Source: Streptosporangiaceae bacterium
Lineage (GTDB): Bacteria > Actinomycetota > Actinomycetes > Streptosporangiales > Streptosporangiaceae
NCBI GenBank assembly: GCA_019245115.1
Contig: JAFARZ010000359.1
Location: 1 to 51,525 of the forward strand
Length of the DNA stretch: 51,525 nucleotides
Direction: 5' to 3'
In this document: piece by piece, positions 40,256 to 47,358 of the stretch
Position numbering within the stretch: the first letter of the stretch is position 1
Layout of the letters: each line of letters opens with the position of its first letter
Translations under genes and position numbers: made by a program
Notes under the pieces: generated by a model
Told to the model about the DNA's origin: nothing
Database searches by the model: none
Seen by the model: the letters and a program-made list of their open reading frames with translations, nothing else

Positions 40256-41284
40256 CTACGGTATCAGCGGCAAGGCTTTTCCGGCCACGACGAGTTCGGT
40301 CTCCTCGGACTCGCCGGCCAGTGCCTGGTTGATCCGCCCCAGCCAGTCCCGGAACACCCGTCCGGCCGGCGTCTCCGGTATCACTCCGAGCCCTGTCTCG
40401 TCACTCACCGCGACGATATAGGCGCTGGCTTGCCGCCAGGCGGCGATCAGCTCCGCGATCCGCGCCTCCAGCCTTCCGGTGTCCCACCCGTCCTGGTCCA
40501 GCACCGCGGCCAGCCATGTCCCGATCCCGTCGATCAGCACCGCACCCTCCGCGGCTTCGAGGACCCGGACCAGGTCGGTTGTCTCCACCGTCCGCCACCA
40601 GGCCGGCCGCCGCGCCCGGTGCGCCGCGACCCGCGCCGCCCACTCCGGGTCTCCCGTCCCGCCGGGCCCGGTCGCGACGTAGGTGACCGCTGGCTCCGCG
40701 GCCACCCGCAGCTCGGCCCGCTCTGATTTGCCAGATCGTGCGCCGCCCATCACCAAAACCCGGTAAACCCCCCTTTTCAACGAACGAACGGTGGTAACAC
40801 GATCCCCGTCCCCGGCCACGCCCACCCGCCATATCGCGCAGCGGCGCTGGAGTTCCGCGATCGAGCTCACCCGGTGATCGGCGAACGCGGCCAGGGTCGT
40901 GGTGGCTTCGGTCACCAGCCCGCGGGCGCGCAGCAGTCCGAGCTGGAACGGATCCCCGAGCACGTCCACGAACGCGAAGTCATATGGCCGCGTCCCGTCC
41001 GGTGGTCGCAGCGCGGCCCCCGGCCCGGCCGGGTACAGCAGCCGCTGCCCGTCCGGACCGGTAACGTCCCACCCCCCGGGTATGTTGTGCACGACGTATC
41101 CGTCGTCCCCGTCCACACCATCAGCGTCCACACCATCAGCAGCTATGGTCAGTCGTCCATCCACGAGTATGGTCGACCTCTGTCGCGTGTACCTGTCTGC
41201 CGCTACGCGTCGGCAGGAGGCGCAGCGGCAGCCCGGCTCCGGCCACCCGAGCGCGCCGCCGCTCCCCGTGACGAGGATCTCCAT
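40256..41284 (-). CDS. cobU: adenosylcobinamide kinase/GTP guanylyltransferase (CobU-like) with metallo-hydrolase-like N-terminus
   Basis: 342 residues. The C-terminal half (about 175-342) is CobU: YRVLVMGGARSGKSERAEL (P-loop), VTYVATG, GAVLIDGIGTWLAAVL, and IVAVSDETGLGVIPETPAGRV. It activates adenosylcobinamide in cobamide synthesis. The N-terminal half (ILVTGSGGALGWPEPGCRCASCRRV ... truncated by the limit to EILVTGSGGALGWPEPGC) resembles the opening of MBL-fold proteins fused to CobU in actinobacteria, but the metal-binding HxHxDH loop is absent and a DGVDADGVDGDDG stretch occupies the space. ATG 41284 shares a base with the YjbQ stop (TGATG). Only this cobamide gene is in the window. Confidence 0.82.
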   Translation of the reverse strand: MEILVTGSGGALGWPEPGCRCASCRRVAADRYTRQRSTILVDGRLTIAADGVDADGVDGDDGYVVHNIPGGWDVTGPDGQRLLYPAGPGAALRPPDGTRPYDFAFVDVLGDPFQLGLLRARGLVTEATTTLAAFADHRVSSIAELQRRCAIWRVGVAGDGDRVTTVRSLKRGVYRVLVMGGARSGKSERAELRVAAEPAVTYVATGPGGTGDPEWAARVAAHRARRPAWWRTVETTDLVRVLEAAEGAVLIDGIGTWLAAVLDQDGWDTGRLEARIAELIAAWRQASAYIVAVSDETGLGVIPETPAGRVFRDWLGRINQALAGESEETELVVAGKALPLIP

Positions 41285-41694
41285 CAGCCGAGGAACGACA
41301 GGCGGATCTGGCGATCCGGGTTGTCCACGTTGAGATCCACCAGCGCGATCGACTGCCACGTGCCCAGCGCCAGCCGTCCGCCGATCACCGGCAGCGTGGC
41401 GAACGGCGGGACGAAGGCGGGCAGCACATGGCTCCGGCCATGCCCTCGTGACCCGTGCTTGTGCCGCCAGTGATCATCGGCGGGAAGCACCTCCGACAGC
41501 ACGCTGAGCAGGTCCTCATCGCTGCCCGCACCGAGTTCGAGCACCGCGATGCCAGCGGTCGCGTGCGGCACGAACACGTGCAGCAGCCCGTCGCCGCCCG
41601 AGGCCGCGTCGGCCGCGAACGACGCGCACTCTTCCGTGATATCCAGGACGACTTCGCGTCCCCCGGTCCGTACCCGCACGATCTGGCTCTCCAT
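41284..41694 (-). CDS. YjbQ/UPF0047 family protein
   Basis: 136 residues with the YjbQ signature: LLHVFVPHATAGIAVLELG, LPADDHWRHKHGSRGHGRSH, and the C-terminal LGTWQSIALVDLNVDNPDRQ. The conserved His/Asp and GTWQ residues are intact. YjbQ proteins have been linked to secondary thiamin-phosphate-synthase activity in some bacteria; a role in phosphate-ester chemistry is plausible but unproven here. ATG 41694 is the natural start; the gene is coupled to the CobU-like gene through TGATG. Confidence 0.87.
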   Translation of the reverse strand: MESQIVRVRTGGREVVLDITEECASFAADAASGGDGLLHVFVPHATAGIAVLELGAGSDEDLLSVLSEVLPADDHWRHKHGSRGHGRSHVLPAFVPPFATLPVIGGRLALGTWQSIALVDLNVDNPDRQIRLSFLG

Positions 41695-41794
41695 AGGAAA
41701 AGCCTAGGCCGGGGGAGCCGTAATCCCGAGCGGCACCGCGGCCGGAAGCCCGCGCGGCGGCCCGCTCGGATTACTGCGGTAAATCGGGGTCCTA

Positions 41795-41832
41795 CGGTGA
41801 CTTTTGTGCACTATGGTGCACAAAAGTCACCG
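41795..41832. repeat. 17-bp perfect-stem hairpin
   Basis: CGGTGACTTTTGTGCAC (41795-41811) and its exact complement (41816-41832) flank a TATG loop. It sits about 100 bp upstream of the YjbQ start (minus strand) and may be a terminator, a cruciform-type operator or a mobile repeat. The stem contains a T-run but no trailing U-tract on either side. Confidence 0.75.
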
Positions 41833-41940
41833 CGAGGCCCGAATCAACCACAAAACTCGCCCCAGCGAATCGGGCGAAAGGGGCAAAAGCCGCACGTCCA
41901 GCGGGTCCAGCCACTACTTGACCGGCCCTCCAGCCGCGGC

Positions 41941-42026
41941 GAGCGGAGCGAGCTTCGCGGTCGCCCGGCTGCGGGGGCCCCGCGGTGAGCGGAGCGAGCT
42001 TCGCGGTCGCCCGGCTGCGGGGGCCC
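41941..42026. repeat. two 40-bp copies with 46-bp period
   Basis: GAGCGGAGCGAGCTTCGCGG... (41941-41980) repeats at 41987-42026. The surrounding 41695-42093 holds no supported gene besides these repeats and the hairpin at 41795, and it lies between the divergent YjbQ and the convergent DUF1918 gene. Confidence 0.75.
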
Positions 42027-42093
42027 GGAGGGCCTCCCGGCCGGGCGACACTAACGGCGAGAAGCGTCGCAGGCGGGGGCCCGGGGGGTTGGT

Positions 42094-42279
42094 TTATACC
42101 CCCCGGACAATAACAGCGTCGGGGCCGGGGAAGACGAGCCGCGTGTGCCCGTCATCGAATTTCACCAGGTAGGGCGGTTTGCCCTGCTCGCCGTGTACCT
42201 CGACGATCTCGCCGTTCTTGTCCGGGTGGCCGACGATGTTGCCGTGAACGCAGATCCGGTCGCCAATGGTCGCTTGCAT
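42094..42279 (-). CDS. DUF1918 family small protein
   Basis: 61 residues with the short SH3-like beta-barrel typical of DUF1918: TIGDRICVHGNIVGHPDKNG, EIVEVHGEQGKPPYLVKFDD, and DGHTRLVFPGPDAVIV. Function is unknown; it is common in actinobacteria. ATG 42279 has a GAGGAGATG site upstream and the longer frame adds a Cys/Arg-rich unrelated extension, so the shorter start is preferred. Confidence 0.87.
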   Translation of the reverse strand: MQATIGDRICVHGNIVGHPDKNGEIVEVHGEQGKPPYLVKFDDGHTRLVFPGPDAVIVRGV

Positions 42280-42501
42280 GTCAGCATCTCCTCTCCGCGC
42301 CAAGAGAGTCCTGCCTCCCAGGCTTACACGCCGCGGCGTCCGGCACAATGTCGGGGGCCACTCAGGTGCCGGTCGTCGGATGGCAACTGCTCGTCGGTGC
42401 GGTGGTGGAGCCGGGCCGACGCCGCACGACGATGTCCAACGCCCTGGCCTGCGCTGAATGCGCCGGCGCGATATTCAAGAACAGGAATATTACCGTCGCC
42501 G

Positions 42502-42530
42502 TTGACCCTTCGTGGCAATCCGCTTACCGT
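42502..42530 (+). promoter_or_regulatory. sigma-70-type promoter for the small Cys-rich protein gene
   Basis: TTGACC (42502-42507) and TACCGT (42525-42530) are separated by 17 bp, an optimal spacing for housekeeping sigma. The predicted transcription start near 42537 leaves about 30 bases before the ATG at 42568, including AGGAGG. This is the best-formed promoter I see in the window. Confidence 0.55.
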
Positions 42531-42567
42531 CATCTCCTGGTATGTCACGCGATCAGGAGGTACCTCG

Positions 42568-42768
42568 ATGGAGCCCGGCATGATCATCGCTGGCGGCAAC
42601 TGCGGCGAGAACGACTGCCCCACCATCTCCTGCGCGGATAATGGCATGGTAGACGTGCAGGGGTACTACCCGAACGGCATCTCGGCGCCAGTCGGCGAGA
42701 CCATCGCCAGAATCCCGGCCCAGCTGATTATCGATGCGGCTCAAGTCCTGGTCGGTGAAAGCAGATAA
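42568..42768 (+). CDS. small Cys-rich protein upstream of an XRE/DUF5753 regulator
   Basis: 66 residues with MEPGMIIAGGNCGENDCPTI, then SCADNGMVDVQGYYPNG and ETIARIPAQLIIDAAQVL. The Cys spacing and the ...VQGY...VP-type ending resemble small proteins I associate with XRE/DUF5753 loci in Streptosporangiales, loosely like DUF397 proteins; that recall is unverified. AGGAGG stands 7 bases upstream of ATG 42568. It may act as the partner or antitoxin-like companion of the regulator that follows 123 bp downstream. Confidence 0.6.
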   Translation: MEPGMIIAGGNCGENDCPTISCADNGMVDVQGYYPNGISAPVGETIARIPAQLIIDAAQVLVGESR

Positions 42769-42891
42769 ATCATATATGAGTGATGCCTAGAGGCGGGGGG
42801 TACACAGCGCGATATCGAAGCGTATATCAAATAACCGTTATGGCCTGCGCAAGGGGCGCGGGCTCCACAGCATTGGTAAGGGCTTGGCATA

Positions 42892-43719
42892 ATGCTGGAG
42901 CTCGAGGCGCTCAGCCGGCACAAAGACGGCCTGGCGGTCGCCATACGCAAGCTGCGCAAGCATGCGGGGCTGACCGGTGAACGGCTGGGTGCCCGGTGTG
43001 CCATGAGCCAGAGCAAGATCTCCAAGATCGAGACCGGACGGATAGTTCCGTCCGTGCTGGATGTGGAGCGCATCCTGCATGCCCTGGACGCGCCGGCGAC
43101 GGTGACGGCCGAGGTCACGGCGCTCGCGCGGCTGGCCAACACCGAGTTCCAGGACACCCGTTCCCTGCTGCGGAAGGGGCTGGAGAAGAAGCAGTACGAG
43201 CTGAGCAGCCTGGAGACGGCGACGACGGACTTCAGGTTCTTCCTGCCCGCCATGATGGGCTCGCTCATCAGCACGCCCGACTACATCCGAGCCAGCCTGG
43301 CTCATGTCCGTGGCTCCACAGAAAAGGCCATGGCCAAGAAACTCGAACGCCAGTCGGTCTTGTATGACACATCGAAAAAGTTCTCTTTCGTGTTGACTGA
43401 GTCGGCTGTGCGCTGGCCGGTCTGTGATCCCGGGACCCTGGCCGCTCAGCTCGATCACCTGATCTCGCTGTCCCGCCTGCCCAACTTCCGGCTTGGCGTT
43501 ATTCCCGTGCTGGCCCGCCAGCTGCGCGGGCCGCTGAACACGTTTACCGTCTATGACGAGTGGCTTGTCACAGCTGAAACTTTCGCCGGCGTGGTTGTCA
43601 TGCGCGACCCGCATGATGTAGCACTTCATCTCGGCTTGTTCACTCGCTTCGAACAAGCCGCGATTTTTGGCGACACGGCGCGGAAAAGGATTACCGAATG
43701 GGCAGATGACCTTCGTTAA
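42892..43719 (+). CDS. Scr1-like XRE regulator with DUF5753
   Basis: 275 residues. The N-terminal HTH (LAVAIRKLRKHAGLTGERLG ... SKISKIETGRIVPS) is Cro/C1-type; the rest (about residues 95-275) matches DUF5753 with YELSSLETATTDFRFFLPAM, LVTAETFAGVVVMRDPHDVA and LFTRFEQAAIFGD. This is the actinobacterial Scr1-family type, whose partners are usually DUF397-like small proteins. ATG 42892 is the natural start. Together with the small protein it likely forms a regulatory pair; no target is identifiable in the window. Confidence 0.9.
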   Translation: MLELEALSRHKDGLAVAIRKLRKHAGLTGERLGARCAMSQSKISKIETGRIVPSVLDVERILHALDAPATVTAEVTALARLANTEFQDTRSLLRKGLEKKQYELSSLETATTDFRFFLPAMMGSLISTPDYIRASLAHVRGSTEKAMAKKLERQSVLYDTSKKFSFVLTESAVRWPVCDPGTLAAQLDHLISLSRLPNFRLGVIPVLARQLRGPLNTFTVYDEWLVTAETFAGVVVMRDPHDVALHLGLFTRFEQAAIFGDTARKRITEWADDLR

Positions 43720-43798
43720 TAAGTGGCGTGCCCGCGAAATTATGCGAGTTCGGGAATGATCCTGGCCCTGCGGCGACCAGATTCCATAGCGTCATCCC

Positions 43799-44446
43799 GT
43801 GGCGGATCTCAGCGGCACCGGCCGGCTTGCCGATGACCTCTACCTCATGGCGCATGACGAGGTAAGCGGCAAGCCGTTTGTTCAGTCGCGGGCCCTCGGC
43901 CTGGGGCTGGCCAGCGCGTTGCTGGCCGAGTTGATGCTGCCTGGCCTGATCAGCATCAACTCCGCCGGGATCACGCCGGCCAGGCCGATGATGCCCGAGG
44001 ACACGGTGACACGCGACCTGCTCAACCTGCTGCTCAGCGAGCGTGACGTCCACCCGGTGCGCGAGTGGCTGCTGTTTGTCGGGCGCAATGCGGCGGAGGG
44101 CGTAGCGGGCCGCCTGGCGGCGTCCGGGTACCTGGTCCAGTCGAATGGGTGGGGCCGTCCTTGGCGGGGCAAGCGATGGGTGGCGGTCGATGAGAACTGC
44201 GCGTTCGCACCCATGCTGCGGGTCCGTGCCGCGCTGGACGCCACCCGGCTTCCGCCCGTCCATGGAGCGGTCCTGGCCGGGCTGGCCACCGCCTGCGGAC
44301 TTGGTTTCCGCATCGCCCAGTACGCACTCCCGGAGCAGGGCCGCAGCGTCGAGGAGACGGTGGAGCTCCTCGCCTCCGGCCTTCGGGAGCTGATTGCCCA
44401 GACCCGCGCGGCCGTCGACAGTGCCGTGCTATCCCACCGAGTTTGA
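43799..44446 (+). CDS. GPP34 (GOLPH3/VPS74-like) protein
   Basis: 215 residues: the start LADDLYLMAHDEVSGKPFVQ and the SRALGLGLASALLAELMLPG helix are characteristic of GPP34. In eukaryotes the fold binds phosphoinositides at the Golgi; in actinobacteria it is a cytosolic or membrane-associated protein of unknown role, often next to XRE/DUF5753 genes. The GTG start at 43799 lies 79 bp after the regulator's stop, so these three genes may form a functional group. Confidence 0.88.
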   Translation: MADLSGTGRLADDLYLMAHDEVSGKPFVQSRALGLGLASALLAELMLPGLISINSAGITPARPMMPEDTVTRDLLNLLLSERDVHPVREWLLFVGRNAAEGVAGRLAASGYLVQSNGWGRPWRGKRWVAVDENCAFAPMLRVRAALDATRLPPVHGAVLAGLATACGLGFRIAQYALPEQGRSVEETVELLASGLRELIAQTRAAVDSAVLSHRV

Positions 44447-44463
44447 GTGCAAGCCCCTGACCA

Positions 44464-44515
44464 CCCAGTAAATCCGCCCAGTAAATCCGCCCAGTAAATC
44501 CGCGCAGCAAAACCG
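44464..44515. repeat. 13-bp tandem repeats upstream of a permease
   Basis: CCCAGTAAATCCG occurs at 44464-44476, 44477-44489 and 44490-44502, plus a degenerate fourth CGCAGCAAAACCG copy at 44503-44515. They directly precede the permease Shine-Dalgarno. Confidence 0.85.
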
Positions 44516-44534
44516 CCAGTAGAAGGAGTGCCTG

Positions 44535-46031
44535 ATGTCCAGGATGCAGACCGAGGCGCGCGCGCCCAGCGCCATTTCGCAGGCGCTGGCGGAGGACCGG
44601 CTGGGCGTGCCGTCCGTGCTGTTCTTTGTCCTGGCCGGCGTCGCCCCGCTCACCGTGGCGGCCGGAGTCATCCCCACCGCCTACTCGACAACCGGTCTGA
44701 CCGGCATCCCGGCCGGCTTCATCGCCATCGCGATCATCCTGGCCCTGTTCGCCACCGGATACGTGGCGATGACGCGGCACATCACCAACAGCGGCGCGTT
44801 CTACGCCTTCATATCTCGCGGTATCGGCCGTACGGCCGGCGTCGCCGCCGCGCTGGTCGCGCTGCTGGCTTACTCGTTCCTGCAGGTCGGACTGTACGGA
44901 GCGTTCGGCCCGAACGCGGCCAGCGAAGCCTCCGCCCACCTGGGCGTGAACTGGGCCTGGTGGGTGTGGGCGCTGATCGCCTGGGCCGTGGTCACCGTGC
45001 TGGGCCTGCTGCGGGTCGACGTCACCGGCAAGGTGCTGGGCGTGCTGCTCACCGCGGAGATCATCGTCATCCTCGCTGAGACGATATCGGGCCTGCTCCA
45101 TCCGGCCGGCGGCCAGCTCAGTTTCTCGACATTGTCCCCGGCCGCGCTCACCTCGGGAGGCTTCGGCACATTCGGTGTGCTGGCCGTCGTCGCCGTGCTT
45201 GGCTACATAGGTTTCGAGCAGGCGCCGGTCCTCGCCGAGGAAGCCCGCAACGCCCGGCGGACGATTCCGGTGGCCACGTACTTCGCGCTGGGCATGATCG
45301 CTGTCGTTTACGCGGGAGCGAGCTGGGCGATGGCCGCGCACGTCGGCCGTGCGCATGTCGTGCCGGCGGCCACCGCGCAAGGTCCCGGCCTGATGTTCGG
45401 CCTGGGCAGCAACGGACTCTCGCAGGCCGCTCAGTGGCTGTTCCTGACCTCGTTGTTCGCCGCCGCGCTGGCCTTCCACAACTGCGTCTGGCGCTACATC
45501 TACGCGCTGGGCCGCGAAGGCGTGCTGCCGAGCGCGCTCGGCCGCACCGGCAGCAACAGCATCCCGAAGGCCGCCTCGCTCACCCAGAGCGTGACCGGCC
45601 TCATCGTCATAAGTGTGTACGCGATCGGCGGCTGGCCGCCGATGACCGACCTGTTCTTCTGGCTGGGTACGACCGGCGGGTTCGGCGTCCTGATCCTGCT
45701 GGCCGTGACGTCTGGGGCGATCGTCATGTTCTTCCGCGCCGATCCGCGCGGCGAGGACGCCTGGCACCGGCTGATCGCACCCGCGCTGTCCGTGGTGCTG
45801 CTGACCGGGATCGTGGTGCTCGCCGTGCTGCACTACAACATCCTGCTGGGCGTTCCGTCCGGCAGCGCGGCCGCATGGGTGCTGCCGGCGGCCTACGGGG
45901 TGGTCGCGGTGATCGGGTTGTGCTGGGGAGCGGTGCTCAGGGTCCGCCGGCCGGCCACATACGCGACGATCGGGCTGGGTGCCAGCGCAGCCACCCGCCA
46001 GTTCACTCCCGCCAGCCACGGGGCCCGATGA
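44535..46031 (+). CDS. APC-superfamily amino-acid permease
   Basis: 498 residues with about 12 hydrophobic segments in the APC pattern: GVPSVLFFVLAGVAPLTVAA, the helix-1 region, GYVAMTRHITNSGAFYAFIS, and a consensus GFEQAPVLAEEARNARRTIP stretch after helix 6. It imports or exchanges amino acids or amines; the substrate is not predictable. GAAGGAG precedes ATG 44535, and its stop overlaps the GNAT start as ATGA. A 13-bp tandem repeat lies just upstream. Confidence 0.88.
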   Translation: MSRMQTEARAPSAISQALAEDRLGVPSVLFFVLAGVAPLTVAAGVIPTAYSTTGLTGIPAGFIAIAIILALFATGYVAMTRHITNSGAFYAFISRGIGRTAGVAAALVALLAYSFLQVGLYGAFGPNAASEASAHLGVNWAWWVWALIAWAVVTVLGLLRVDVTGKVLGVLLTAEIIVILAETISGLLHPAGGQLSFSTLSPAALTSGGFGTFGVLAVVAVLGYIGFEQAPVLAEEARNARRTIPVATYFALGMIAVVYAGASWAMAAHVGRAHVVPAATAQGPGLMFGLGSNGLSQAAQWLFLTSLFAAALAFHNCVWRYIYALGREGVLPSALGRTGSNSIPKAASLTQSVTGLIVISVYAIGGWPPMTDLFFWLGTTGGFGVLILLAVTSGAIVMFFRADPRGEDAWHRLIAPALSVVLLTGIVVLAVLHYNILLGVPSGSAAAWVLPAAYGVVAVIGLCWGAVLRVRRPATYATIGLGASAATRQFTPASHGAR

Positions 46032-46657
46032 TGGCCGTGCGCGAGAACCCGCCCTACGCGGACCCGTCGGGGACCGTGGTCCGGGCCGGACCAGGCGACC
46101 TGTTCATGCTCAGTCAGGTCATCGCCGACGCCTTCTACGGCCTGGCGCCGTCCCAGTGGCTGGTCGCCGACCCGGACGCCCGCCGCCGGATCTTCCCCGC
46201 GTATTTCCAGCTGTACGTCGAGCATGCCCTCGCGGCCGGCCTGGTGTTCACCACACCGGACCGCGCGGCCGCCGCCTTGTGGATTCCCGTCAGTGAGGCG
46301 GTGGAGGGGCCGTCGGGCGACTACGATACGCGGCTGGCCGCGATTACGGATCCGTGGACGGATCGGTTCCGTGCCTTCGACCAGGCACTGGACAGCCACC
46401 ATCCCGCTGGCTGCCCGCACCATCACCTGGCGCTCCTCGCGGTCCGGCCGGACCGGCAAGGCCGGGGGATCGGCACCATGATGCTGCATGTGCATCACGC
46501 ACTGCTCGACGAGCAGGGGGTGCCCGCCTACCTGGAAGCCGCCAACCAGCACACCCGCGCGATGTACCTGCGCCACGGTTACGCCGACCACGGTGCCCCG
46601 ATCCAGTTGCCCGGCGGCCCGCTCATGTTCCCCATGTGGCGGCCCCCCGTCCGCTGA
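46028..46657 (+). CDS. GNAT-family N-acetyltransferase
   Basis: 209 residues with a GNAT core: VVRAGPGDLFMLSQVIADAF at the start, the acetyl-CoA pyrophosphate-binding VRPDRQGRGIGTMMLHVHH, and the C-terminal YLEAANQHTRAMYLRHGYAD. Start ATG 46028 overlaps the permease stop, so permease and acetyltransferase are made together, suggesting modification of the transported compound (inference). Family resembles small GNATs that modify amines or peptides. Confidence 0.87.
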   Translation: MMAVRENPPYADPSGTVVRAGPGDLFMLSQVIADAFYGLAPSQWLVADPDARRRIFPAYFQLYVEHALAAGLVFTTPDRAAAALWIPVSEAVEGPSGDYDTRLAAITDPWTDRFRAFDQALDSHHPAGCPHHHLALLAVRPDRQGRGIGTMMLHVHHALLDEQGVPAYLEAANQHTRAMYLRHGYADHGAPIQLPGGPLMFPMWRPPVR

Positions 46658-46686
46658 CGCCATCAATGTCGCAAGGTGCGCGCCGG

Positions 46687-47214
46687 TCAGTGGCCGTATA
46701 CCGGGGTCATCAGCGCCCGCGCGATGGTGTGGAACCGCAGGTTGAAACCGGCCACCGCGGGCGTGACCGAGTCGTCGATACCCAGCGAATCGACATCGAG
46801 CGCGTGCACGGCGAAGACATACCGGTGCGTCTCCCCGGCCGGCGGCGCCGCCCCGCCGAAGTCCTTTGAGCCGTAGTCATTCCGGACATGAAACGCGCCG
46901 GCCGGCAAGCCCGCACCCGAACCGGCGCCGGAGGGCAAGGACGTGACCGAGGCCGGCAGGCCGAGCAGCACCCAGTGCCAGAAACCCGAACCGGTAGGGG
47001 CGTCCGGGTCATAACAGGTGACCGCGAAGCCCTGGGTCTCCGCCGGGAACCCGGACCAGGACAGCGACGGGGAGATGTTCTCCCCGCTCATGCCGAACCC
47101 GTTGTACACCTGGTTATCGGACATCATCTCGCCGTCGGCGACGTCGTCGCTACGCAGCTCGAATGATGGCACCGCGGGCATGAAGTCATAGGGAAGCGGC
47201 GGACGGTCGGCCAT
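46687..47214 (-). CDS. YbhB/YbcL (PEBP) family protein
   Basis: 175 residues, PEBP-like: FELRSDDVADGEMMSDNQVY, SPSLSWSGFPAETQGFAVTC, DPDAPTGSGFWHWVLLGLPA and HRYVFAVHALDVDSLGI, which together build the anion-binding pocket (DPDAP, HWV, and the later H). Ligand or partner is unknown. ATG 47214 is chosen because GAGGAGGT precedes it. It diverges from the propeller protein across about 145 bp and converges on the GNAT gene. Confidence 0.9.
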   Translation of the reverse strand: MADRPPLPYDFMPAVPSFELRSDDVADGEMMSDNQVYNGFGMSGENISPSLSWSGFPAETQGFAVTCYDPDAPTGSGFWHWVLLGLPASVTSLPSGAGSGAGLPAGAFHVRNDYGSKDFGGAAPPAGETHRYVFAVHALDVDSLGIDDSVTPAVAGFNLRFHTIARALMTPVYGH

Positions 47215-47358
47215 GACTACCTCCTCGTAGCGCGTATCGCGGGTAAACACTATCGGTTACCTGCCCGGCCCGGCGCACCGGACGCATGCACTCACGCGCT
47301 AATTACGTTTGGGACTACGTGCGGCATAACACCGTTGATATACGCCTACGGTGGTGTT

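Noticed and set aside
42348..42641. Possible small Cys-x2-Cys protein upstream of the Cys-rich mini-protein
   Set aside because: The frame spans the promoter and ribosome site of the next gene and has no convincing start site; kept only as a remote possibility.
44034..46019. 661-residue minus-strand frame opposite the permease
   Set aside because: Composition is Gln/Gly/Arg/His-rich as expected for an antisense shadow; no fold or start site is credible.
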